Source: an uncultured Pseudomonadales bacterium
Lineage (GTDB): Bacteria > Pseudomonadota > Gammaproteobacteria > Pseudomonadales > Azotimanducaceae
DNA: 64,000 nt
Direction of reading: 5' to 3'
NCBI GenBank assembly: GCA_951813295.1
Contig: CATOTI010000002.1
Span: forward strand, 868,001-932,000
The position numbers and the translations under genes are program-made. Position 1 is the stretch's first letter. Each line of letters begins with the position of its first letter. Below are positions 45,358 through 53,056 of this stretch, piece after piece. The notes under the pieces are model-generated. The model ran no database searches, was not told the origin of the DNA, and worked only from the letters and a program-made list of their open reading frames with translations.

Positions 45358-46809
45358 ATGCCCATTCGACTCAGCATCGCCGTCTGCGCGGCCTTCCTCG
45401 CAGACCTTGCACTCGCAACGAGTTTCGAAACCTACGAGGTCGAGTTACCCGAAGCACAAGCGCAGTACGTTTTCGCCGGTCAATTCCTCGACGACGCCGC
45501 GATCGATCTAGCCGTCGTAAGCGTCGATCCGGATGACCAACGGTTTCTCAACGTCTACGCACAGACGCGAGACGGTTGGGCGCTGAAACACGTGAAAGAG
45601 ATCGCGCCGAACGTGATCTTTTTCGACAAAGCACGGATCGGAGATCGCGACCGCCTGCTCGCCTACCGGCGCGGCGAGGTCCTCACGGTCAATGCCGCCG
45701 ACGGCACGATGAAGCCCCTCATCCGGGCCGATTCGATCTGGAACGTGCCGTCATTCCTGCAAATGCCGACGCCGAAGATCGCCCGCGATGTCACCGGCGA
45801 CGGGCTCGACGACCTGGTCGTCCCCGATTTCGACGGCCTGCAGATCTGGCGTCAGCGCGCCGACGGATCACTGGGATCGCGCGAACACCTGCCCGTACAT
45901 TCGACATTCGGGGGGGCGCCGACCGACCTCTCGCTCGATTTCAATCACGACGACAAGACCGATCTCGCTTTCTGGGAACGCGGCCGATTCACGGTGCATC
46001 TGGCCGATGAAGAGCGTTTTCGAACGCATCCGGTCGAGGTCGATTTCGAAACCCTGGGGCTGCGTCCCGATCCGAGCTTCTCGACTGCCGAGGAAGACCA
46101 ATCCAACCTCGAAGCCCGCATGCTCTGGGCGATAGCCGACTACAACGGCGACGGCATCGACGACCTGACCACCTATTCTCTGAAGAGCGAAAGCCTCTTC
46201 AACAAATCGACGACTTACGATATCCACTACGGTCGCGCTAACGCCCGGTCGACGGAGTTCGTCTTTGAACCCGACACGTCGGTGAACTCGGGCGGGTTGC
46301 AATACGCGGCCGATCATTCGGACCTCGACGGCGACGGCACCTACGATCTCGTGATCTTCTCGGTCGAGATCGGCATCGGCAAGATCATCGGCGCACTCAT
46401 CACGGGCTCGGTAGGTGTCGACCTGCTGATCTACTCCATGGACAACGGCGTCTATCCCGAGAAGCCGCAGTTCAAGCGCAAAGTCGACGTCGAATTCAGT
46501 CTGTCGACGGGCGAGGTTTTTGTACCCAACGTAATCGCCGCCGACTTCACCGGCGATGGTACTAAGGACCTGCTCCTGCAATCGGCACGCGATTCGTTCG
46601 ATATCTACCCGGGCGTGAGTGACGGCTCGATCTTCCAACGCAAACGCCAGCGGTTCGATCTCACGCTACCGAGCGAAACCGAAGGTACCGTCGAAGTCGG
46701 CGATTACGACGACGACGGCCGCGAGGATCTTCTCGTTCGTTTCGAACGCCGCGACGACCGTCGCGTCATGCTGATGCTGAGCCGGGTCGGTTCGTCCGAC
46801 GCGCACTAA
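45358..46809 (+). CDS. exported FG-GAP/VCBS-repeat beta-propeller protein
   Basis: A 483-residue secreted protein with a signal peptide (residues 1-20). It contains five or more calcium-type repeats: DVTGDGLDDLVV, DFNHDDKTDLAF, DYNGDGIDDLTT, DLDGDGTYDLVI, DFTGDGTKDLLL and DYDDDGREDLLV. These are FG-GAP-like blades that bind Ca2+ and build a beta-propeller. Family members mediate adhesion or act as enzyme scaffolds; there is no catalytic domain here. It is convergent with the PhyH gene at the next position, one base away. Confidence 0.85.
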   Translation: MPIRLSIAVCAAFLADLALATSFETYEVELPEAQAQYVFAGQFLDDAAIDLAVVSVDPDDQRFLNVYAQTRDGWALKHVKEIAPNVIFFDKARIGDRDRLLAYRRGEVLTVNAADGTMKPLIRADSIWNVPSFLQMPTPKIARDVTGDGLDDLVVPDFDGLQIWRQRADGSLGSREHLPVHSTFGGAPTDLSLDFNHDDKTDLAFWERGRFTVHLADEERFRTHPVEVDFETLGLRPDPSFSTAEEDQSNLEARMLWAIADYNGDGIDDLTTYSLKSESLFNKSTTYDIHYGRANARSTEFVFEPDTSVNSGGLQYAADHSDLDGDGTYDLVIFSVEIGIGKIIGALITGSVGVDLLIYSMDNGVYPEKPQFKRKVDVEFSLSTGEVFVPNVIAADFTGDGTKDLLLQSARDSFDIYPGVSDGSIFQRKRQRFDLTLPSETEGTVEVGDYDDDGREDLLVRFERRDDRRVMLMLSRVGSSDAH

Positions 46810-46810
46810 C

Positions 46811-47974
46811 TCAGATGTACATGTCAAGCAGGTTGTAGTTCTTGAGAATCGACTCTCGAGTCTCCGCGCTGAAACGCAGCGACTCGACCTGATCGACGAG
46901 CGGTCGATAGACGAACGATCGCTCGGCCGGATAGCGCTGCCGACGGGCATCGATCGCGAGCGAGATGATGCGGGAACGTTCTTCGATCCAATCGCTCGTA
47001 TAGGTGACTTCACGACCGTCGAGCATCGTCGTCGCTACGTCGAGCAGTCGCTTGCGCGGGAAGAAACCCTCGTTCAGCGTCACTCGCCGCTCGGCCGACG
47101 TGTTCGCGAAGGACCCGTGCACGAGTTGGCGATTCACGATGAACGCATCCCCCGAGTCGCAAACGAGCGGCACAGCGCCTTCGATGCGCTCTGACCCGCT
47201 GTCGGCGACGAGCTGACGGATGTTGGTGCGCTCACGCGCGTGACTGCCCGGCAGGACCCATACGCCGTTACCGGGCGTACTCGGGTAGAGCTGGATCATC
47301 AGGTTGAAGCCGTGCGCGCCCTTGTCCCAGTCGGCGGCGTCCCAATGGGTGGTGCCGTCCTGATGCCAGGCAACCGACGGTCCGAGACCGGGCTCCTTGA
47401 TGAAGACCACTTCGTTGTAGGGCACGAAGTCCTCGCCGAGAACCGCTTCCGCCACCGCCAGCAGCCCCGGATGACCATAGAGGCGCAGACACGACTCCAT
47501 AAGCTGCAAGTTGCCGGACAGGTTTGCGATGGTCCAGGGCGGCGAGTCTTCGTCAGGCGTCGCCTCGAGCATCTTCACCGGATGACGGCCTTTGTTTCGA
47601 TTCGTTCCACCCACCGGATCGGACAACGGTCGCTGGAAACTGAACGACGGGCGTTCGAACTCGGATCCCACGGCAGGACGGCCATGACGATCGACCTGGC
47701 CTTTCGGCTCCGTAGGGGCACCGTCGAGAACCCGATCGATGTCCGCGCGGAGCTCATCGAGCTCGTCGCCTACGGCGACGCCCTCGAAGACATAGAAGCC
47801 GTAGCGCCAGTACTTTTCGAGAATGTCCCCCGCGAGGCGCCCGTCCGCATCGAGTTCGATGGGACCGCGGTTGTCGAGTTCGAAGGCCCGCTCCGTTCCA
47901 CGCGCGATGTATTCACGCATCGCGCCCGCGTGCCGGGCCGTACTCAGGGTTGGCGTTTGCTCTGCTTCAGCCAT
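46811..47974 (-). CDS. phytanoyl-CoA dioxygenase (PhyH) family protein
   Basis: A 387-residue non-haem iron, 2-oxoglutarate-dependent oxygenase. The iron-binding HxD is in SVAWHQDGTTHWD, the distal His in RQLVHGSFAN, and an Arg in ERRVTLNEGFF can hold the cosubstrate. Good ribosome site GAGGAGG before the ATG. The distance to the downstream-lying luciferase-like gene on the same strand is 30 bases, so they are likely cotranscribed. Substrate unknown. Confidence 0.86.
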   Translation of the reverse strand: MAEAEQTPTLSTARHAGAMREYIARGTERAFELDNRGPIELDADGRLAGDILEKYWRYGFYVFEGVAVGDELDELRADIDRVLDGAPTEPKGQVDRHGRPAVGSEFERPSFSFQRPLSDPVGGTNRNKGRHPVKMLEATPDEDSPPWTIANLSGNLQLMESCLRLYGHPGLLAVAEAVLGEDFVPYNEVVFIKEPGLGPSVAWHQDGTTHWDAADWDKGAHGFNLMIQLYPSTPGNGVWVLPGSHARERTNIRQLVADSGSERIEGAVPLVCDSGDAFIVNRQLVHGSFANTSAERRVTLNEGFFPRKRLLDVATTMLDGREVTYTSDWIEERSRIISLAIDARRQRYPAERSFVYRPLVDQVESLRFSAETRESILKNYNLLDMYI

Positions 47975-48004
47975 GACGCACCTCCTCGTTTCGTTCGGGT
48001 TTAT

Positions 48005-48988
48005 TCAGATCGCCTGGGCCGCAGCTCGGATCGTCGCATCGGTCACGGCGCGCCTGTCCTGGCCCCACGGCATCGGCATGAGCACCGGATGCTCGATGCC
48101 GGCGTCGATGTAAGACTTCACGAAGGACGTCACCTCGCTTTCCGAGCCGATGAAGTCGATCGCTTGGATCATGCGCTCGGATACCGCCGCGACCGCACCG
48201 TCACGGTCTCGTGCCTTCTGCCGTTCGCGGAGTTCGTCGACCTCGTCGCCGAATCCGGCCGAACGGAACATGTTCGCGTAGCCGTCGGCCATCGCGTAGT
48301 TGAACAGATCGCGGCGCGCCGAGTTCTGTGACGCTTCGAATTCACCGACCGCCGCGTGCACATAGGCGTAGATCTCGGCACCCCCGCCCTTGCGCACCTG
48401 CTCGATCGACGAACCGACATGGCTCGAGGGTAAGTAGTTGAGCAGCACGCCATCGGCGATCTCGCCGGCGAGTTTCAGCATCTGCGGACCAAGCGCCGCC
48501 ATCACGATCTTCGGGCGTCGATCGCCCAACCGAACGCCCAGGCGGAAGCGCTTCACGTTGAAGAAATCGCCCTCGAACGTCACAGATTCGCCCGACAGGC
48601 ATTCGCGCAGTAGCGCCACGTATTCACGCATCAGCGCGATCGGACGGTCGGTGGTCGTGGCGCCGTGCTGGCGGAGGATCCCCGGTGCCGACACACCGAC
48701 CCCGAGCAGAATGTCGACGTCGGGATTGAGCGCCTGCAGCGATGCCGCCGACATCGCCGCGAGCGGCGGCGTGCGCACTTGCGCCGGAACGATGCCCGTG
48801 CCGAGTGACATCGACGGCACGCGTGAGGCGACGGCGCCCAGGAGCGAAAACGCATCCGTTCCGTTTGCTTCGACCGTCCAGATCGACCCGTAACCTGCCT
48901 CGGCCGCCGTTTCCGCGATCGACACGATCGCTGGTGGTCCGAGCACTGCCAGACTGCCGAACGTGACCCCTAAACTCTTCGCCGTCAT
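48005..48988 (-). CDS. LLM-class flavin-dependent oxidoreductase
   Basis: A 327-residue luciferase-like protein with the F420/FMN-type fold: GSIWTVEANGTDAFSLLGAVA, SLGTGIVPAQVRTPPLAAMSA and LLGVGVSAPGIL. GGGAGG is five bases before the ATG. It is upstream of the PhyH gene and divergent from the TauD gene across 112 bases containing a palindrome. It lacks a clear substrate signature. Confidence 0.87.
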   Translation of the reverse strand: MTAKSLGVTFGSLAVLGPPAIVSIAETAAEAGYGSIWTVEANGTDAFSLLGAVASRVPSMSLGTGIVPAQVRTPPLAAMSAASLQALNPDVDILLGVGVSAPGILRQHGATTTDRPIALMREYVALLRECLSGESVTFEGDFFNVKRFRLGVRLGDRRPKIVMAALGPQMLKLAGEIADGVLLNYLPSSHVGSSIEQVRKGGGAEIYAYVHAAVGEFEASQNSARRDLFNYAMADGYANMFRSAGFGDEVDELRERQKARDRDGAVAAVSERMIQAIDFIGSESEVTSFVKSYIDAGIEHPVLMPMPWGQDRRAVTDATIRAAAQAI

Positions 48989-49005
48989 ATCGCCTCCCGT
49001 TATTG

Positions 49006-49017
49006 ACGCTATAGCGT
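49006..49017. promoter_or_regulatory. 12-bp palindrome between divergent oxygenase genes
   Basis: ACGCTATAGCGT is a perfect 12-bp palindrome located 17 bases upstream of the luciferase-like gene and 83 bases upstream of the TauD-like gene. Its central TATAGC could be part of a -10 box. It is a candidate operator for the divergent pair; there is no adjacent regulator. Confidence 0.4.
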
Positions 49018-49100
49018 AGGGCGGCCAACGAGAACCTCAAGCAGGATCGTCGATCGTGTTGCATGATCTAGAGACAAGCGATCAGCGAGGGAGTTGTGAG

Positions 49101-49964
49101 ATGGCCGAGTCCGTCCAGCAGAACGTCTTCACGGTAGAACCACTCGAGGCGAGTTTCGGCGCGAAGATCACGGGTATTCGACTCGCGGCCCTGGATGAAG
49201 CGACCTTCGGGCAACTTTACGACACGTGGCTCGACTACGGCTTGCTGGTTTTCCCCGGGCAGTTCCTCACCAACGACGAACAGGTGACCTTCGCCAAACG
49301 GTTCGGCGAACTCGAGTTTCCGCTCGCGGCGATCACGAACGTCGACAAGGACGGTAGCGTCCACTACGACCCCGACGAGGACTGGGTGAAAGGCATCACC
49401 GGCAATCAAGGTTGGCATTGCGACAGCACGTATATGCCGGTGTTGGCCAAGGGCGCCGTCTTCACCGCCCACACCGTTCCGTCGAGTGGTGGCGAGACCG
49501 GATGGGCCGATATGCGCGCCGCCTATGAAGCCCTCGACGACGCGACCAAAGGCCGGATCGCTGATCTCAAGGCCTACCACTCGCTCTGGTATAGCCAGTC
49601 GAAGTTGGACCACAAGCCCAAGGTAGGCGCGAGCTACGGCTTTCACGACATGGACCCACCGCTCAGAGCGCTCGTCAAAGTCCATCCGGAGACGGGCCGG
49701 CCCTCGCTGATCATCGGCCGACATGCTTACGGCATACCCGGTCTATCCGACGAAGCCTCGGAGAAGCTACTCGGCGACCTGATCGATTTCGCCTGCCAAG
49801 CCCCGCGCATCTACCACCACACGTGGGAATCGGGCGACGCCGTCGTCTGGGACAACCGCCGCCTGCTGCATCAAGGTCGTCCCTGGGACATGCGCGAACC
49901 GCGCATCATGTTTCACGCACGCATCGCTGGCGATCCGAAAACCGAGTTCGCACCGCCGGCGTAG
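49101..49964 (+). CDS. TauD/TfdA-family dioxygenase
   Basis: A 287-residue non-haem iron, 2-oxoglutarate-dependent dioxygenase. The iron triad is His106-x-Asp108 (GWHCDSTYMP) and His257 (RRLLHQGRPWD), followed by Arg in EPRIMFHARI for 2-oxoglutarate. Typical length. The ATG has GAGGGAG about seven bases upstream. Its stop is six bases before the GTG of a VOC gene, so they are coupled. Family members oxidise taurine, aryloxyalkanoates and related acids. Confidence 0.88.
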   Translation: MAESVQQNVFTVEPLEASFGAKITGIRLAALDEATFGQLYDTWLDYGLLVFPGQFLTNDEQVTFAKRFGELEFPLAAITNVDKDGSVHYDPDEDWVKGITGNQGWHCDSTYMPVLAKGAVFTAHTVPSSGGETGWADMRAAYEALDDATKGRIADLKAYHSLWYSQSKLDHKPKVGASYGFHDMDPPLRALVKVHPETGRPSLIIGRHAYGIPGLSDEASEKLLGDLIDFACQAPRIYHHTWESGDAVVWDNRRLLHQGRPWDMREPRIMFHARIAGDPKTEFAPPA

Positions 49965-49969
49965 CGGTC

Positions 49970-50434
49970 GTGGCTTCCGGTAATGCCCCCGACGGGCTAG
50001 TCGACATCAGCACGCGGCTCGCCTACCGCGACGTCGGTGCCGCGCTCGAATTTCTCGAACGCGCGTTCTCACTGCCCGAGAAAGAAGGGTTTCGTGTCGA
50101 AGGTCAGAACGGACGAATCATCACCACAGCCGTCGGCGTTGGTGCTGGTTACATCTGGTTGGGCGGTGCCGGCGCGCACGACCTCGAGAGCCCCGCCAAC
50201 GTCGGCGCACCGACGTCGAGCCTGATGGTCTATGTTCGTGGCATCGATACCCACTACGAGATCGCCGCACGAGAAGGTGCGACGGTCATCTCGGAGCCTG
50301 CCGACATGTATTGGGGCGACCGCCGCTACGAAGCCCTCGACATCGACGGCCACCATTGGTTCTTCCACGAACGAACCCGTGACGTTCCGGCCGACGAAAT
50401 CGCCGAGATCGAGGCGTCGTTCAAAGCAGGCTGA
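49970..50434 (+). CDS. VOC family protein
   Basis: A 154-residue glyoxalase-fold protein starting with GTG just after the dioxygenase stop. ISTRLAYRDVGAALEFLERAF and the C-terminal YEALDIDGHHWFFHERT are VOC-type halves. It lacks clear metal ligands in the first half. Together with the TauD-like enzyme it may act on the same substrate; the assignment is by fold only. Confidence 0.75.
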   Translation: MASGNAPDGLVDISTRLAYRDVGAALEFLERAFSLPEKEGFRVEGQNGRIITTAVGVGAGYIWLGGAGAHDLESPANVGAPTSSLMVYVRGIDTHYEIAAREGATVISEPADMYWGDRRYEALDIDGHHWFFHERTRDVPADEIAEIEASFKAG

Positions 50435-50463
50435 ACGCGGCGACCGCGTCCAGCAACAACTCC

Positions 50464-51276
50464 TCAACCACAACCCGGCCGGCGTCCGGCGCGTCGTGCC
50501 GCGGCATAGATCTCGTCGGCCTCGGTCATGACAGCGGTCAAATTCTCGATTCGCTGTCGGGGATTCGGGTGGCTCGACAAAAATGACGGCATTCGACTCG
50601 GATTCTCCGCCGCCATCGCTTCACACAACCCAACGCTCGCGCGCGGATCGAAGCCCGCGTTCGCCGCATAACGCAGTCCCACGAGATCGGCTTCGGTTTC
50701 CTGCACGCGGTTGAACGGCAGCAGGATGCCGACCTGGGCACCGAGCCCCAGGAGCGCAAAAAGTTCCTCCTGCTCATTGCGGTCGCCACCCGCGGCAACC
50801 GCCGCAAGATCGAGCGCCGTCGACGCGGCAAACGCGGTACTGACCCGCTCGTTACCGTGGCGCGACGACACATGGGCTATCTCATGCGCGATCACGGCAG
50901 CCAGCTGATCCTGTCCGTCCGCCAACGCGAGCATGCCGTCATAGACGCCGATCTGGCCGCCCGGCAGCGCAAACGCATTGGCTTCTTCCGACGAGAACAC
51001 CGCCACATCCCAGCTGATACTCGTCAGCCCATTCGCGGCGCTGATCTCGTCCACGACACAACGTACGTACCGCGCCTTACGTGAATCCGTCACGGTCGGC
51101 GTCTCTTCGCGAATCGATTGGAACGCGAGTCGCGCAGTCTCCGCCATCTCCGCATCGGAAAAGAGCACGAGCTGCGATCGACCGAGCGGCGACGTCGCAC
51201 ACGCCGCCAGAACGGCGGACAACCCGACGAGCAGCGCCGCGCGAGTCAGCCGACGGGACCATCTGAAACTCGGCAT
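50464..51276 (-). CDS. M48-family metallopeptidase lipoprotein
   Basis: A 270-residue lipoprotein. The signal ends in VLAAC, giving lipidation at about Cys26. The zinc site HEIAH is in AAVIAHEIAHVSSRH and the third ligand Glu is in ETEADLVGLRYAANAG, as in BepA/YfgC-type and LoiP-type periplasmic proteases. It would act in the periplasm on misfolded outer-membrane proteins. It is convergent with the VOC gene and 75 bases upstream of the thioesterase stop. AAGGAGG precedes the ATG. Confidence 0.88.
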   Translation of the reverse strand: MPSFRWSRRLTRAALLVGLSAVLAACATSPLGRSQLVLFSDAEMAETARLAFQSIREETPTVTDSRKARYVRCVVDEISAANGLTSISWDVAVFSSEEANAFALPGGQIGVYDGMLALADGQDQLAAVIAHEIAHVSSRHGNERVSTAFAASTALDLAAVAAGGDRNEQEELFALLGLGAQVGILLPFNRVQETEADLVGLRYAANAGFDPRASVGLCEAMAAENPSRMPSFLSSHPNPRQRIENLTAVMTEADEIYAAARRAGRRPGCG

Positions 51277-51351
51277 TCGCGCCCCTCCTTAACAGCGGCC
51301 AGCGGCCGCGGGTTCATCGTTTCATGTGCATGCCCGTCCATCAGACGACCA

Positions 51352-52152
51352 TCAATCATTCAGCAGCAGGAGACCGATCTGGCGGGACTGCGCCACCAAC
51401 GCACCCGTCGAATCCCACAACGCGCCCGATTCGATCATGCGGCCGTCATTGAGATCATCGGTGCGAAAAGCGCCCACGAGCCAACCCGGTGCCGCGCGGC
51501 GCCGAACGTGCACCGTGAGCTCGATAGTCGGCACCCAGCCAATCACCCCATGCGAGCCGAACACCGACGGCGGGAAAGAATCCGCCATCAGAATCGACGC
51601 AATCGAGTCCGGCGACTGATCGTCGCGAAAGCGGATATAGCCACTGACGATCGGTTCACCCGCCGCCCCCGCCTTCGCCTGATCCGGATGAATCCGGATA
51701 TCCAGCCGCTCGAGCAACGGCAGATGAATCCCCTGCTCCTCGCCCGACCGCTCCGGACAGATCGACGGATCCGGCAACACCGGCGCCGGAATCGAGATAT
51801 CCGTCTCGCGAGCCTCCGCGTCACGAAGTTCACCAAACGCCGCCAACACCTCGATGCGCGTCTTGCCTTCCTGACTCAGCGTCATCCGACCGGTCGACAA
51901 CGTCCGTCCCGTCCGAACCACCTCGACCGCCACGTCGCAGGGCGTATCCGGTACCCCCGGGCGCAAGTAGTGCGCCGTCACCGTCAACGGATCCGGATGC
52001 GCCGGCACCATCTGGCGAAACGCCATCAGCGCAATCGACACGAGATAGCCACCGTTCGGATTGTCGCCAATGCTCCACAAGCTACCGACCGTTCCCTCGA
52101 ACCGCCCATCCCCGAGTGAGCGGACAGCGGTTTCTGACGCGAAATGAGTCAA
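51352..52152 (-). CDS. acyl-CoA thioesterase-like protein (double hot-dog)
   Basis: A 266-residue cytosolic protein with two hot-dog domains, as in TesB-like acyl-CoA thioesterases. The N-terminal part contains NPNGGYLVSIALMAFRQMV and the second half includes SFPPSVFGSHGVIGWVPTIELTVHVR. It probably starts at a TTG (52152) with AGAGGT six bases upstream; an upstream frame extension is unlikely as it runs into the repeat region. The active-site Asp/Gln cannot be confidently placed. Confidence 0.75.
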   Translation of the reverse strand: MTHFASETAVRSLGDGRFEGTVGSLWSIGDNPNGGYLVSIALMAFRQMVPAHPDPLTVTAHYLRPGVPDTPCDVAVEVVRTGRTLSTGRMTLSQEGKTRIEVLAAFGELRDAEARETDISIPAPVLPDPSICPERSGEEQGIHLPLLERLDIRIHPDQAKAGAAGEPIVSGYIRFRDDQSPDSIASILMADSFPPSVFGSHGVIGWVPTIELTVHVRRRAAPGWLVGAFRTDDLNDGRMIESGALWDSTGALVAQSRQIGLLLLND

Positions 52153-52225
52153 TGCATGACCTCTGGGTTTTCGAGGGATGTTAAGCGATCTGGGAAGACT
52201 TCGATTCGGCCGAATCTCGCACGAT

Positions 52226-52456
52226 ATCGACCGACGCCTTCCGGCGAACAAGCCCACCCCCGGGGGCCCCGGCGCGCAAAGCGCGCCAGGGGGGAATCAC
52301 CTGCCGTGATTCCGCGCCGCACTGGGCGCGCGGCCTGTCACCCCATCAGCCTTGAACGACCGATGCGCCGGTGGGGAGCGCGAGGGGCAGCGCCCCTCGC
52401 AAGAAAAAGGCAAACAGAAATGCAGCCTACCCCTCCGGTCAGTTAGAGCTTTCCAG
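52226..52456 (+). repeat. module A of the repeat island
   Basis: A 231-bp unit starting at ATCGACCGACGCCTTCCGGC and ending in CTTTCCAG. It contains hairpin 1, GGCGCGC-AAA-GCGCGCC (52271-52287), the conserved GATTCCGCGCCGCACTGGGC block, hairpin 2 (GCGAGGGGC-AGC-GCCCCTCGC, 52380-52400) and the tail AAGAAAAAGGCAAACAGAA. It is a direct copy of module B. Confidence 0.8.
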
Positions 52457-52525
52457 GAACCGAGCTACGCCTTGCCAGCATCCTGCGACTGTGTCGCGCA
52501 GCCTGCGAATTCGTGGTCGAACGAT

Positions 52526-52557
52526 CTGGAAACCGTCGATTGAATAATCTGGAAACC
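52526..52557 (-). repeat. two 23-bp-spaced CTGGAAACC iterons
   Basis: CTGGAAACCGTCGAT begins at 52526 and again at 52549, exactly 23 bases apart. In reverse complement this is GGTTTCCAG, the same motif that closes modules A and B. The copies are in the minus orientation, consistent with segment C being inverted. Confidence 0.7.
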
Positions 52558-52592
52558 GTCGATCTGACCGCAGTTTGAGACTGCAATTGCCT

Positions 52593-52632
52593 GGCTTTTT
52601 CTTCTAGGGGGGACCCTCCGGGTCCCCCCTAG
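52593..52632 (-). repeat. segment C: inverted hairpin plus AAGAAAAAGCC tail
   Basis: A perfect 13-bp stem (CTAGGGGGGACCC, GGGTCCCCCCTAG; 52604-52616 and 52620-52632) with a TCC loop. Read on the minus strand it is followed by AAGAAAAAGCC, exactly the tail found after hairpin 2 in modules A and B. The stem sequence differs from A and B while pairing is kept, which indicates compensatory change. Confidence 0.75.
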
Positions 52633-52769
52633 GACCCCCCTGCGTCGCGGCTCGCGCCGCGCCGGCTCGAGGTCATCGATTTCGCTGATTGGGGTTTGCC
52701 GGCTTTAGAACTAACTTGCCCTTAGGAAGTCTGTAGCGAACCGAGCAGCCTGCGAATCCTTTCCAGGAC

Positions 52770-53002
52770 ATCGAGCGACGCTTTCCGGCGAATACGCCGA
52801 CTACCGGGGGCCCCGGGCGCGCAAAGCGCGCCAGGGGGGAACCCCCCGCAGCGATTCCGCGCCGCACTGGGCGCGCGGCGAGATTTCCCCATCCGCCAAC
52901 TCAGACTCAGCGCCGATCCGGCGGGGGCGTGGGGGCGGAGCCCCCACAAGAAAAAGCCAACAGAATTCCAGCCTACTCCTCCGGCCCGTCAACGCTTCCC
53001 AG
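52770..53002 (+). repeat. module B of the repeat island
   Basis: A 233-bp direct repeat of module A, starting with ATCGAGCGACGCTTTCCGGC. It keeps hairpin 1 exactly (52816-52832), the GATTCCGCGCCGCACTGGGC block, a second hairpin with a different sequence (GTGGGGGC-GGA-GCCCCCAC, 52929-52947), then AAGAAAAAGCCAACAGAA and CTTCCCAG. Confidence 0.8.
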
Positions 53003-53048
53003 CCCACCAAATCAGCGCTTTCCAGATCATCGAACCGGCACTTCCCAG
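52995..53048 (+). repeat. three 23-bp-spaced CTTYCCAG iterons
   Basis: CTTCCCAG at 52995, CTTTCCAG at 53018 and CTTCCCAG at 53041 are spaced by exactly 23 bases each, about two helical turns. They end eight bases before the stop of the peroxidase gene. Single copies occur at 52449 and 52759, with a CTTGCCAG variant at 52471 and an inverted CTGGGAAG at 52190. Confidence 0.75.
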
Positions 53049-53056
53049 CTCACCCC

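Larger units (their letters stand above)
52153..53056. other. 0.9-kb non-coding repeat island
   Basis: No credible gene lies between the thioesterase start and the peroxidase stop. The stretch is filled by two direct copies (A and B) of a roughly 232-bp module, an inverted hairpin-plus-tail segment between them (C), and arrays of a CTTYCCAG/CTGGRAAG motif at 23-bp spacing. Open frames here are short, overlap the repeats on both strands and have no signature of coding. It may be the remains of a mobile element. Confidence 0.8.

Noticed and set aside
51118-52119. Long open plus-strand frame across the peptidase and thioesterase genes
   Set aside because: It is antisense to two well-supported genes, is very rich in Arg and His, and has no recognisable domain; high GC makes such frames common.
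52144-52446. 100-codon plus-strand frame in the repeat island
   Set aside because: It runs through module A, whose copy B is not open in the same frame, and it has no ribosome site or similarity.
52604-52632. Perfect 13-bp hairpin as a transcription terminator
   Set aside because: The T-run lies before the stem on the plus strand and an A-rich tail follows it on the minus strand, so neither orientation gives a stem followed by T residues.
52526-53048. 23-bp periodic motif as a CRISPR array
   Set aside because: The repeated part is only about 8-15 bases, it occurs in two or three copies per run, in both orientations, and there are no cas genes.
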